A DNA stretch of 7,966 bases from Gammaproteobacteria bacterium (GTDB taxonomy: Bacteria > Pseudomonadota > Gammaproteobacteria > Pseudomonadales > Pseudomonadaceae): positions 1-7,966 of the forward strand of contig JAAZCO010000054.1 in NCBI GenBank assembly GCA_012513235.1, read 5' to 3'. This document shows positions 1-5,839 of the stretch, in pieces. A program made the translations under genes and the position numbers. A model generated the notes under the pieces. The model saw nothing but the letters and a program-made list of their open reading frames with translations. It had not been told where the DNA came from and did not search any database. The stretch's first letter is position 1. Each line of letters starts with the position of its first letter.

Positions 1-1740
1 ATTCTGTTTATGGGCGGCTTGATTGAGCGTTTATTTCGCGAGTTTTCCATCACCTTAACCGTAGCGATTTTGATTTCCTTGTTGGTGTCATTAACCCTGA
101 CGCCCATGCTCTCGGCGCGCTGGTTACGCCCTGAAGTGGACGCGGCTGGCCAGCAACCTAATCGTGTGCAGCGTTTTGGTGCTTGGGTGGCGCGCGGTTA
201 TCAGCGCTCGTTGGCTTGGACCTTAAAGTTTCAAGGCTGGATGTTATTGGGCGTGGTACTGACCATTGCTCTGAACGTTTGGCTGTTTACTGTGGTGCCC
301 AAAACCTTTATGCCGCAGCAAGATACTGGGCAGTTGATGGGCTTTATTCGCAGTGATGATGGGCTGTCCTACCACACTATGCAGCCGAAAATGGAAGTCT
401 ACCGTCAGGCTTTGCTCAAAGATAAAGACGTACAGACGGTGGCGGGTTTTATTGGTGGTGGCAGCAGTGCCTTTTTGATTGTGCGTTTGCAGCCGCTGAG
501 TCAGCGTAAAGATTCAGCACAAGATATTGTCAATCGTCTACGCACGCAAATACCGCAAGTGGCGGGTTCGCGCTTATTTTTAATGCCTGAGCAAGACCTG
601 AACGTCGGGCGGCGAGAGGGGGGTAGCACCGATAATGAATATGTGCTGCTGGCCAGTGAATTAGATGATTTACGCACCTGGCAGCCCAAAGTACGTGATG
701 CGTTAAAAGCTTTGCCTGAGTTGACGGATATCGATACCACTGAAGGTCGTGGTGCACAGCAAGTGACTTTAGAAGTTGACCGCACCACCGCTGCGCGCTT
801 GGGTGTAGATATGGCCATGGTGACCGCGTTACTTAATAACGCCTTCAGCCAGCGTCAAGTCTCGACCATTTATGAAAGCCTTAATCAATACAGCGTAGTG
901 CTGGAGATTGACCCCAAGTTTGTCGGTTCGCCGCAGGTGCTGGAGCAGATGCAGGTGATGGGTCGCAATGGTGAGCGGGTACCGCTGTCGGCCTTTACCA
1001 CTTGGGAATCCACTTTGCAGCAAGAGCGCGTGCAGCATGATGGCCAATTTGCGATTGAGAGCATTGGCTTTGCGCTGGCGCCGGGGGTGAGTTTAGAGCA
1101 GGCCAGCGTGGCCATTGAAAATGCTATGGCAAAAATCAATCTGCCCAATGCAGTGCAGGGTAAGTTAGGCGGTACCGCAGGCGTGTTTGCGCAGAGTCAA
1201 GGTGCGCAGGGTTTAATGCTACTGATGTCGATTGTCATCGTGTATCTGGTACTAGGGGTGTTGTATGAGAGCTATATTCATCCACTGACCATTCTCTCGA
1301 CTTTGCCTTCGGCCGGTGTTGGTGCTTTGCTGGCGATTCAGTTGACCGGCGGTGAGTTCAGTTTGATTTCGCTGCTGGGGTTATTCTTGTTGATTGGCGT
1401 GGTGAAAAAGAACGCTATCTTGATGATTGACCTCGCTTTGCAATTGCAGCGCGAGATGCAGATGACAGCGCGCCAAGCCATTGAACACGCCTGTATTCAG
1501 CGTTTTCGCCCGATTATGATGACCACCATGGCCGCGATTCTCGGTGCCGTGCCCTTGTTAATCAGCACAGCAGAAGGTGCAGAAGCGCGCCAGCCTTTGG
1601 GTTTGGCGATTGTCGGTGGTTTGCTGCTCAGCCAGCTTTTGACCTTGTACAGCACGCCTGCTGTGTATTTATTCTTTGACCGTTTAAGCGCCCGTGTGCG
1701 TCGCAAAAAAACGCCAACCTCGATGGAAGTATCCCCATGA
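1..1740 (+). CDS. muxC: RND efflux transporter subunit, MuxC/MdtC-like (5' partial)
   Basis: This is an inner-membrane proton-driven RND (AcrB-family) transporter that works with a periplasmic adaptor and an outer-membrane channel to expel drugs or other solutes. The frame is open from base 1, so the gene is cut by the window edge. The 579 codons present are roughly the C-terminal 56% of a usual protein of about 1030 residues. Visible are a membrane segment near codons 16-40, TM7 near 79-101, the second periplasmic porter/docking half (about 105-395, including the MdtC-like STIYESLNQY), and TM8-TM12. The TM10 motif VVKKNAIL holds the lysine (codon at 1408-1410) matching the proton-relay Lys of AcrB. 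The TM4 aspartates lie upstream of the window. The end, with GGLLLSQLLTLYSTPAVYLFFD, is typical of MdtC/MuxC. The stop overlaps the next start (ATGA). I chose the Mux name because an OpmB-like channel follows; E. coli mdtABC has none. Confidence 0.9.
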   Translation: MLFMGGLIERLFREFSITLTVAILISLLVSLTLTPMLSARWLRPEVDAAGQQPNRVQRFGAWVARGYQRSLAWTLKFQGWMLLGVVLTIALNVWLFTVVPKTFMPQQDTGQLMGFIRSDDGLSYHTMQPKMEVYRQALLKDKDVQTVAGFIGGGSSAFLIVRLQPLSQRKDSAQDIVNRLRTQIPQVAGSRLFLMPEQDLNVGRREGGSTDNEYVLLASELDDLRTWQPKVRDALKALPELTDIDTTEGRGAQQVTLEVDRTTAARLGVDMAMVTALLNNAFSQRQVSTIYESLNQYSVVLEIDPKFVGSPQVLEQMQVMGRNGERVPLSAFTTWESTLQQERVQHDGQFAIESIGFALAPGVSLEQASVAIENAMAKINLPNAVQGKLGGTAGVFAQSQGAQGLMLLMSIVIVYLVLGVLYESYIHPLTILSTLPSAGVGALLAIQLTGGEFSLISLLGLFLLIGVVKKNAILMIDLALQLQREMQMTARQAIEHACIQRFRPIMMTTMAAILGAVPLLISTAEGAEARQPLGLAIVGGLLLSQLLTLYSTPAVYLFFDRLSARVRRKKTPTSMEVSP

Positions 1741-3137
1741 AGCCAATCATTCAATTCAGTCTGTGTGCCTTAGCGAGTGTGGTATTGAGCGGTTGTGTGC
1801 TGGGGCCTGATTATCAGCGCCCTGCAGCAGCGCAGTCGTTGGAGTTGCGTCACACACCGGGCTGGAAAGTCGCGCAGCCGGCAGAGTTCGATGCGGGTGT
1901 GGCTTGGTGGTCTGTGTATCAAGATGCGCAGTTAGCGGATTTGCTCACGCAACTGGAAGCCTCCAACCAAAACCTGCGTGCGGCAGAAGCAGCCTGGCGT
2001 GAAGCCTATGCCATGGTGCGTGGCAGTCGTTCAGCATTGTTCCCGAAAGCAACCGGCCAAGTTGGTACCACACGCAGTGATAATGGTACTGGCGCGGGTA
2101 AAAGTAATGATGTGGCGCTGGGCCTCAGTTGGCAGTTGGATATTTGGGGGCAGGTGCGCCGCCAAGTTGAGTCCAGCGAAGCCAGTGCGCAGGCCAGTGC
2201 AGCTGAATTTGCTGGAGTGCGTTTAAGCCAGCAGTCGGAGTTGGTGCAAAACTATCTGCAATTGCGCGTGATTGATGAGCAGATACGTTTGCTCGATGCC
2301 ACTATTGCTGCGTATCAGCGCTCCTTAAAGCTTACGCAAAACCGTTATCAGGCTGGGATAGTCACCCGCGCGGATGTGAGTCAAGCCTTGACGCAATTGC
2401 GTAATACCCAGGCGCAGCGTTTGGACTTGGATTGGCAGCGCGCGCGTTTTGAGCATGCCATTGCTTTGCTCGTCGGTACTACGCCGAATGCTTTGCGCAT
2501 TGCAGCGGTGGATGCACTACCGAGCTTGCCGGTCTTGCCGATGGCTGTGCCTTCATCTTTGCTGGAGCGTCGTCCGGATATTGCAGCTGCAGAGCGCCGC
2601 GTGATGGCGGCGAATGCCGAGATTGGTGTGGCTAAGAGTGCGTATTTTCCTGATCTAACCTTAAGTGCTTCAGGTGGTTATCGCGGCAGTAACTTAGCGG
2701 ACTGGATTAGCATGCCCAATCGCTTCTGGTCGATTGGTCCGCAGTTTGCTATGACTTTGTTTGATGCGGGTCTGCGTCGCTCGAAAACTGAACAAGCCGA
2801 AGCGCGCTATGACCAACAGGTGGCGCGTTACCGCCAAACCACCTTGCAAGCGATTGGTGAAGTGGAAGATGCGTTGGTGCAGTTGAATGTATTGCAGGAG
2901 GAAATAGTAGTGCAGCGCGAAGCACTGGCGGCCTCGCAAGACACTTTGCGCTTGATTGAAAATCAGTATCAGGCCGGTTTTGTCGACTTTCTGGCAGTGA
3001 CCAGCGCCCAAGCCACGGCGCTCAATAGCGAGCGCACTTTGTTGAATCTGCTCAGTACCCAACTCAGCGCCAGCGTACAACTGATCAGCGCCCTCGGCGG
3101 TGGCTGGCAGGTGCCCAGTGAGCAACCTAAGATTTAA
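1737..3137 (+). CDS. opmB: Outer-membrane efflux channel lipoprotein, OpmB-like (OprM/TolC family)
   Basis: This encodes the trimeric outer-membrane exit duct of the tripartite pump whose RND subunit lies just upstream. The 466-residue length is normal for the OprM/NodT group. A lipoprotein signal ends in the lipobox VLSG-C20, followed by the usual GPDY segment. The +2 residue is Val, not Asp, which fits outer-membrane sorting. Two outer-membrane-efflux repeats follow, at about residues 65-255 and 275-455. Family hallmarks include LLERRPDI (275-282), the nearby AAERRV and IGVAKSAYFPDLTLSASGGY stretches, FWSIGPQF, and GEVEDALVQL (374-383). The start overlaps the muxC stop by 4 bases, with GGAAG 7 bases upstream (1725-1729), so the two genes are translationally coupled. 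The sequence closely matches what I remember of Pseudomonas OpmB. The gene order muxC-opmB supports the name. Confidence 0.92.
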   Translation: MKPIIQFSLCALASVVLSGCVLGPDYQRPAAAQSLELRHTPGWKVAQPAEFDAGVAWWSVYQDAQLADLLTQLEASNQNLRAAEAAWREAYAMVRGSRSALFPKATGQVGTTRSDNGTGAGKSNDVALGLSWQLDIWGQVRRQVESSEASAQASAAEFAGVRLSQQSELVQNYLQLRVIDEQIRLLDATIAAYQRSLKLTQNRYQAGIVTRADVSQALTQLRNTQAQRLDLDWQRARFEHAIALLVGTTPNALRIAAVDALPSLPVLPMAVPSSLLERRPDIAAAERRVMAANAEIGVAKSAYFPDLTLSASGGYRGSNLADWISMPNRFWSIGPQFAMTLFDAGLRRSKTEQAEARYDQQVARYRQTTLQAIGEVEDALVQLNVLQEEIVVQREALAASQDTLRLIENQYQAGFVDFLAVTSAQATALNSERTLLNLLSTQLSASVQLISALGGGWQVPSEQPKI

Positions 3138-3139
3138 AT

Positions 3140-3270
3140 ACAGCGCATAACGGTATGACGGGCACTCGTGCCCGCGCAGCGCTGTTGCAATCTTGCACGC
3201 AGGGCTGGCTGATTATCTATTGAGCAGAGCAGTGGCACTCATGAGTGCTGGTCCTACATCTGCTCAGCAC
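3140..3270. repeat. Nested inverted-repeat region downstream of opmB (REP/REPIN-like?)
   Basis: Two nested stem-loops lie in the space after opmB. In the first, the perfect hairpin CGGGCACTCGTGCCCG (3159-3174) sits inside the arms ACAGCGC (3140-3146) and GCGCTGT (3179-3185). In the second, the 14-bp palindrome GCACTCATGAGTGC (3235-3248) sits inside TGAGCAGA (3221-3228) and TCTGCTCA (3259-3266). A competing stem pairs GTGCTG (3245-3250) with CAGCAC (3265-3270). The core GGCACT appears at 3161 and 3234, and inverted at 3278. No run of T follows either hairpin, so these are not standard intrinsic terminators. Two hairpins about 100 bases apart after an operon suggest a REP doublet or mRNA-stabilising structure, but I cannot match them to a named family. 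Confidence 0.55.
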
Positions 3271-3371
3271 CTAACTCAGTGCCAGTCTACAGCCCGATAG
3301 GGTATTGCTGGGTTGCGACATAGCAGCTTTTAACCGAAAAAACACCACTCATCGCTATTAAATTTGCGTTT

Positions 3372-3387
3372 TGTGACGCAGTTCACA
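3372..3387. promoter_or_regulatory. CRP/Vfr-type binding site
   Basis: TGTGACGCAGTTCACA contains both perfect CRP half-sites, TGTGA and TCACA, separated by exactly 6 bases. It also fits the pseudomonad Vfr pattern, including the central AG. It lies about 146-161 bases before the CsgG-like start. Its centre (3379.5) is about 70 bases before the start point predicted from the candidate extended -10 box, close to a class I activator position. The site is seen directly; control of the lipoprotein operon by a CRP/Vfr protein is inferred. Confidence 0.7.
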
Positions 3388-3414
3388 GATTCGTAATATG
3401 TCCTCCTCTTTTGC

Positions 3415-3442
3415 TTTAGCCGCTGGCTTTTATTGCTAGTAT
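3415..3442 (+). promoter_or_regulatory. Candidate promoter of the three-lipoprotein operon
   Basis: TAGTAT (3437-3442) is preceded by TGC, giving an extended -10 element. The best -35 at 16-bp spacing, TTTAGC (3415-3420), is weak. A weak -35 suits dependence on the CRP/Vfr-type site about 50 bases upstream. The predicted start near 3449 leaves a leader of about 84 bases. Confidence 0.4.
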
Positions 3443-3468
3443 TTCCTGCGTTTGAAATTACATTTTCA

Positions 3469-3507
3469 GGCAATGCCGGTGTAAAGCCTGCATTGCCAGC
3501 CGTTTTT
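3469..3507 (+). promoter_or_regulatory. Leader hairpin followed by a T run (attenuator-like?)
   Basis: GGCAATGC (3469-3476) pairs perfectly with GCATTGCC (3490-3497) across a 13-base loop. Five bases later comes TTTTT (3503-3507). The structure lies in the predicted leader, between the candidate promoter and the CsgG-like start at 3533. The gap before the T run is longer than in a strong terminator. An alternative 5-bp stem, CAGGC (3467-3471) with GCCTG (3486-3490), would compete with it. Confidence 0.4.
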
Positions 3508-3532
3508 GACTCTTTAATCGACAGGTTGAGCA

Positions 3533-4207
3533 ATGAAAAAAATAAGGATATTGGCAGTATGTGGATTGGCCATTGGCTTGCTCACAGGCTGCGCAACAGA
3601 GACCTCACGCAGTATTGAAGCACCGACAGTTAAGAGTGCCGCCAGTTACTACCAAGGACCACGGGCACCTATTGCAGTGGGTAAGTTTGATAATCGTTCC
3701 AGCTATCAGCGCGGTATTTTTTCTGATGGCGTGGATCGCTTAGGTAATCAGGCGAAAACCACCTTAGTGACACACTTGCAGCAAAGTAACCGCTTTACTG
3801 TATTGGATCGCACCAATATGGGCGAAATTAAGGCTGAGGCTGCGATTAAAGGGCAGCAACAGCATCTTAAAGGTGCCAATTATATGGTGACCGGAGATGT
3901 GACTGAGTTTGGTCGTAAAGAAGTGGGTGATCATCAGCTGTTTGGTATTTTAGGACGTGCTAAAACCCAAGTCGCTTATGCGAAAGTCAGTCTTAATATT
4001 GTCAATGTCAACACTTCTGAGGTGGTGTATTCAGTGCAGGGTGCGGGTGAGTACGCATTATCCAATCGTGAAATTGTTGGCTTTGGTGGTACAGCCAGTT
4101 ATGACTCTACGTTGAATGGCAAGGTGTTGGATTTAGCGATTCGTGAAGCGGTTGATCATTTAGTGAATGGTGTTGAGAGTGGTGCGTGGAGGCCAGCGGC
4201 GCAATGA
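3533..4207 (+). CDS. CsgG-family outer-membrane lipoprotein
   Basis: This is a 224-residue lipoprotein related to the curli secretion channel CsgG, which forms an oligomeric outer-membrane pore in E. coli. The signal ends in LLTG-C20 with Ala at +2, consistent with outer-membrane sorting. CsgG-like features run in order: the core start IAVGKFDNRSS (47-57), SDGVDRLGNQAKTTLVTHL (64-82), VLDRTNMGEI (90-99), and GANYMVTGDVTEFG (114-127). Two stretches then align with the pore-forming hairpins of CsgG, about 121-158 (ending VSLNIVNVNT) and 163-195. It closes with LAIREAVDHLVNGVESGAW. It is about 50 residues shorter than E. coli CsgG, mainly because an internal insert and the C-terminal tail are missing. 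No csgA, csgB, csgE or csgF is in the window, so a curli role is not supported. It overlaps the next gene by 4 bases (ATGA). A weak Shine-Dalgarno (AGG, 3523-3525) precedes ATG. Confidence 0.88.
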   Translation: MKKIRILAVCGLAIGLLTGCATETSRSIEAPTVKSAASYYQGPRAPIAVGKFDNRSSYQRGIFSDGVDRLGNQAKTTLVTHLQQSNRFTVLDRTNMGEIKAEAAIKGQQQHLKGANYMVTGDVTEFGRKEVGDHQLFGILGRAKTQVAYAKVSLNIVNVNTSEVVYSVQGAGEYALSNREIVGFGGTASYDSTLNGKVLDLAIREAVDHLVNGVESGAWRPAAQ

Positions 4208-4557
4208 TTAAGTCATTATTGAGTCTGCTAGCGCTCAGTCTAGTGCTGCTCGGTTGTGCTCAACAACCAAAAACGCACTATGAGTGGGAAGGCTATCAGG
4301 CATCCATCTACAGCCACTTGGTGCCCGGTAAAGACGATGTTCAAGCACAAATTGCGCGCCTGGAAAAAACCATTGAAAAGGCTCAGGCACACAGCGTTCG
4401 CGTAGCACCAGGTTTGCATGCGCATTTGGCTTTGTTGTACTTCAATGTCGGGCGCGATGAAGAGGGTGCTGGGCATTTAGTCACAGAAAAGCAACTCTTT
4501 CCCGAGTCGGCGCATTTTGTAAACTATATGCTTGAGAAACAAGGACGGTTTGAATGA
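4204..4557 (+). CDS. Small DUF4810-like lipoprotein
   Basis: This is a 117-residue lipoprotein of unknown molecular function, predicted to be periplasmic-facing and anchored in the outer membrane. The signal peptide ends in VLLG-C18 with Ala at +2. The mature part starts with YEWEGYQASIYSHL (26-39), the Tyr/Trp-rich opening I associate with DUF4810. Helical segments rich in Lys/Glu/Ala follow. APGLHAHLALLYFNVGRDEEGAGHL resembles a single TPR-like helix pair. I chose ATG at 4204 because it gives a clean lipoprotein signal and overlaps the CsgG-like stop as ATGA, with GGAGG at 4188-4192. An in-frame GTG at 4186 would add six residues but lies just upstream of, and overlapping, the ribosome-binding region. 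The gene is coupled on both sides (ATGA at 4554 too), suggesting the three products form one complex. Confidence 0.85.
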   Translation: MIKSLLSLLALSLVLLGCAQQPKTHYEWEGYQASIYSHLVPGKDDVQAQIARLEKTIEKAQAHSVRVAPGLHAHLALLYFNVGRDEEGAGHLVTEKQLFPESAHFVNYMLEKQGRFE

Positions 4558-5207
4558 GACACTTGATACGAGCCAGTGTTGTGCTGGCTGTTGTGCTACT
4601 GGTGGGTTGTGCCGCAGGTCCAACGACTGTGTATGACTACACCAAGTTAAAAGATGAAAATCCATTGTCAGTATTGGTCTTACCGCCGCTCAATGAAAGC
4701 TTGGATGTGAATGCCAGTTATAGTTTTTTATCGCAGGTGACTTACCCCTTAGCTGAGTCGGGCTACTATGTGTTTCCGGTGGCCATGGTCAACGATTTAT
4801 TTAGACACAATGGTTTGACTGAGCCCGGTGAAATTCAAGGTGTTGCTCCAGAGAAGCTGCGAGAGATTTTTGCCGCTGATGCGGTGGTGTATTTAAAAAT
4901 CACTGAATATGGCACCAGTTACAAGGTGCTCAACAGTGATACCCGCGTGTCTGCCGAGGCACGTTTGGTGTCATTAAAAACCGGTGAAGAACTATGGCGA
5001 GGTGCGGCCAGTGCTTCAACAGCAGAGCAGCAAAATAACAGCAATAATTTGGTGGCTATGTTGGTGATTGCTTTGATCGATCAAGTGGCCAACACCATTA
5101 ATAATAAAGGCCATGAAATTGCTGGGGTGACCAGCTTGCGTTTGTTGCATGCCGGTGGTGCTAATCGTTTGCTGCACGGGCCGCGTTCTGATTATCGCGC
5201 GCACTAA
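4554..5207 (+). CDS. DUF799 / GNA1162-family lipoprotein
   Basis: This is a 217-residue lipoprotein of the family that includes the Neisseria antigen GNA1162, whose fold resembles the TolB N-terminal domain. The precise function is unknown. The signal ends in LLVG-C19 with Ala at +2. Family-like segments are YDYTKLKDENPLSVLVLPPLNES (28-50), the stretch YPLAESGYYVFPVAMVNDLF (64-83), AADAVVYLKITEYGTSY (107-123), and ARLVSLKTGEELWRG (136-150). The C-terminal part holds an Asn/Gln-rich linker (159-165) and an amphipathic helix. The start overlaps the previous stop by 4 bases, with AAGGA (4541-4545) 8 bases upstream. It is the last gene of the lipoprotein operon. The CsgG / DUF4810 / DUF799 order is, from memory, a recurrent set in proteobacteria, which supports a shared envelope job. 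Confidence 0.88.
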   Translation: MRHLIRASVVLAVVLLVGCAAGPTTVYDYTKLKDENPLSVLVLPPLNESLDVNASYSFLSQVTYPLAESGYYVFPVAMVNDLFRHNGLTEPGEIQGVAPEKLREIFAADAVVYLKITEYGTSYKVLNSDTRVSAEARLVSLKTGEELWRGAASASTAEQQNNSNNLVAMLVIALIDQVANTINNKGHEIAGVTSLRLLHAGGANRLLHGPRSDYRAH

Positions 5208-5343
5208 GTATTCCTACCGGTGTAGTTGTTGCTGTTTTGCTTGCAGCGCGTCAGTGACTGGCTCGTTGTAAGGCTGCAGCTTGTCAGGTGTCTAAACACA
5301 ACTTGAGTGTGGCTGCCATTAAAAAAGGTGCTTGCTGTGGGTG
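5208..5343. other. Gene-free spacer after the lipoprotein operon
   Basis: I see no credible gene here. CTAC-CGGT-GTAG (5214-5225) is a 4-bp stem followed by a T-rich stretch (5226-5242) and may act as a weak terminator. TGCAGC (5242-5247) and GCTGCA (5273-5278) form a further weak stem. Neither is convincing alone. Confidence 0.35.
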
Positions 5344-5402
5344 GCTGAATTAATCAGCTGACTTGTGGTCGTATGTATAATGCAATTTGAAACATACGTA
5401 TG
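5344..5402 (+). promoter_or_regulatory. Promoter with operator-like inverted repeats for the Tat-peptide/HprK-PqqD pair
   Basis: A perfect -10 hexamer TATAAT (5376-5381) has no recognisable -35 at 16-18 bp. Instead the -35 zone is covered by the inverted repeat GCTGA-ATTAA-TCAGC (5344-5358). The -10 itself is overlapped by CGTATGT (5370-5376), which matches ACATACG (5392-5398) inverted across 15 bases. The 10-bp palindrome CATACGTATG occupies 5393-5402, so CGTATG occurs three times in both orientations. Transcription would start near 5388, giving a leader of about 110 bases. This arrangement suits an activator at the -35 and/or a repressor over the start; no regulator is identified. Confidence 0.5.
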
Positions 5403-5497
5403 ATTCGTCTCACTATGCTGAGGCATTGAGTTCGGCGCGCATCCAGTTGGGTGTTACTGTCAGCTCTGATAAACACCACAATCCTCGGAGGCGCATG

Positions 5498-5839
5498 ATG
5501 TCGCATCACGATAAAGAATTAGAAAACCAAGTCATAGCAACGGCACAAGCTGAAGCAGCAGATGAACCGTGCCAACAGCGTCGACGTTTATTGAGTGTGT
5601 TAGGTGCGGGTCTGGCGGCGGCTTATGTCGCGCCGACTTTATTTAGTGTTGGGCAGGCCGAAGCAGGCTATCGCTACAATAAACGTGGCAGTTATTCGCG
5701 CCCCAGTTACTCACGACCGAGCTACTCAAAGTTCAGCGGTTATGATTATCGTGGCCGTGAGCGTAGCCGGATTCGTGAGTACAAAAAGGATCCAGTGTTG
5801 ATTTTAGAAGATGTCATTTTAGGTCCGCCACGCCGCTAA
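5498..5839 (+). CDS. Small basic Tyr/Ser/Arg-rich protein with twin-arginine-type signal; possible modified peptide substrate
   Basis: I do not recognise this 113-residue protein as a named family. Residues 1-27 are polar. QRRRLLS (27-33) fits a twin-arginine motif and is followed by a hydrophobic stretch (34-52) and an AEA cleavage-like site (54-56). Export through Tat would leave about 57 residues with 8 Tyr, 8 Ser and at least 11 Arg. Its start holds a five-residue repeat, SYSRP-SYSRP-SYSKF (65-79), then GYDYRGRERSR. The tail is PVLILEDVILGPPRR. I chose ATG 5498 because GGAGG (5487-5491) is 6 bases away; ATG 5495 is only 3 away. A longer reading from TTG 5387 starts at the promoter and is unlikely. 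The stop overlaps the next ATG (TAATG), so it is coupled to the HprK/PqqD gene, which suggests substrate and enzyme. The N-terminal 27-56 could instead act as a RiPP leader. Confidence 0.75.
   Translation: MSHHDKELENQVIATAQAEAADEPCQQRRRLLSVLGAGLAAAYVAPTLFSVGQAEAGYRYNKRGSYSRPSYSRPSYSKFSGYDYRGRERSRIREYKKDPVLILEDVILGPPRR
5690..5734 (+). repeat. Three tandem 15-base coding repeats (SYSRP)
   Basis: Three consecutive five-codon units encode SYSRP, SYSRP and SYSKF. Between units 1 and 2, four of five codons differ, all synonymously (TAT/TAC, TCG/TCA, CGC/CGA, CCC/CCG). The peptide repeat is therefore kept while the DNA has drifted, which points to selection on the peptide rather than recent slippage. 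Confidence 0.8.

Noticed and set aside
2694..3125. 143-codon minus-strand frame inside opmB
   Set aside because: It lies opposite a well-supported efflux channel gene and shows no family features; it is a shadow of opmB coding constraint.
3140..3270. CRISPR array or intrinsic terminator after opmB
   Set aside because: There are no regularly spaced identical repeats with unique spacers, and neither hairpin is followed by a T run.
3330..3618. Short open frames on both strands across the csgG leader
   Set aside because: They run through the promoter and hairpin, lack ribosome-binding sites, and their coding look (NAG/PALP-like words) comes from the inverted repeat at 3469-3497.
4186..4203. GTG start at 4186 for the DUF4810-like gene
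   Set aside because: It overlaps the GGAGG ribosome-binding region and adds residues ahead of a complete lipoprotein signal; ATG 4204 overlaps the upstream stop as ATGA.
5387..5494. Longer N-terminus of the small Tat-signal protein from a TTG at 5387
   Set aside because: TTG 5387 coincides with the predicted transcript start, has no ribosome-binding site, and the extension has no clear features; GGAGG at 5487-5491 fits ATG 5498.
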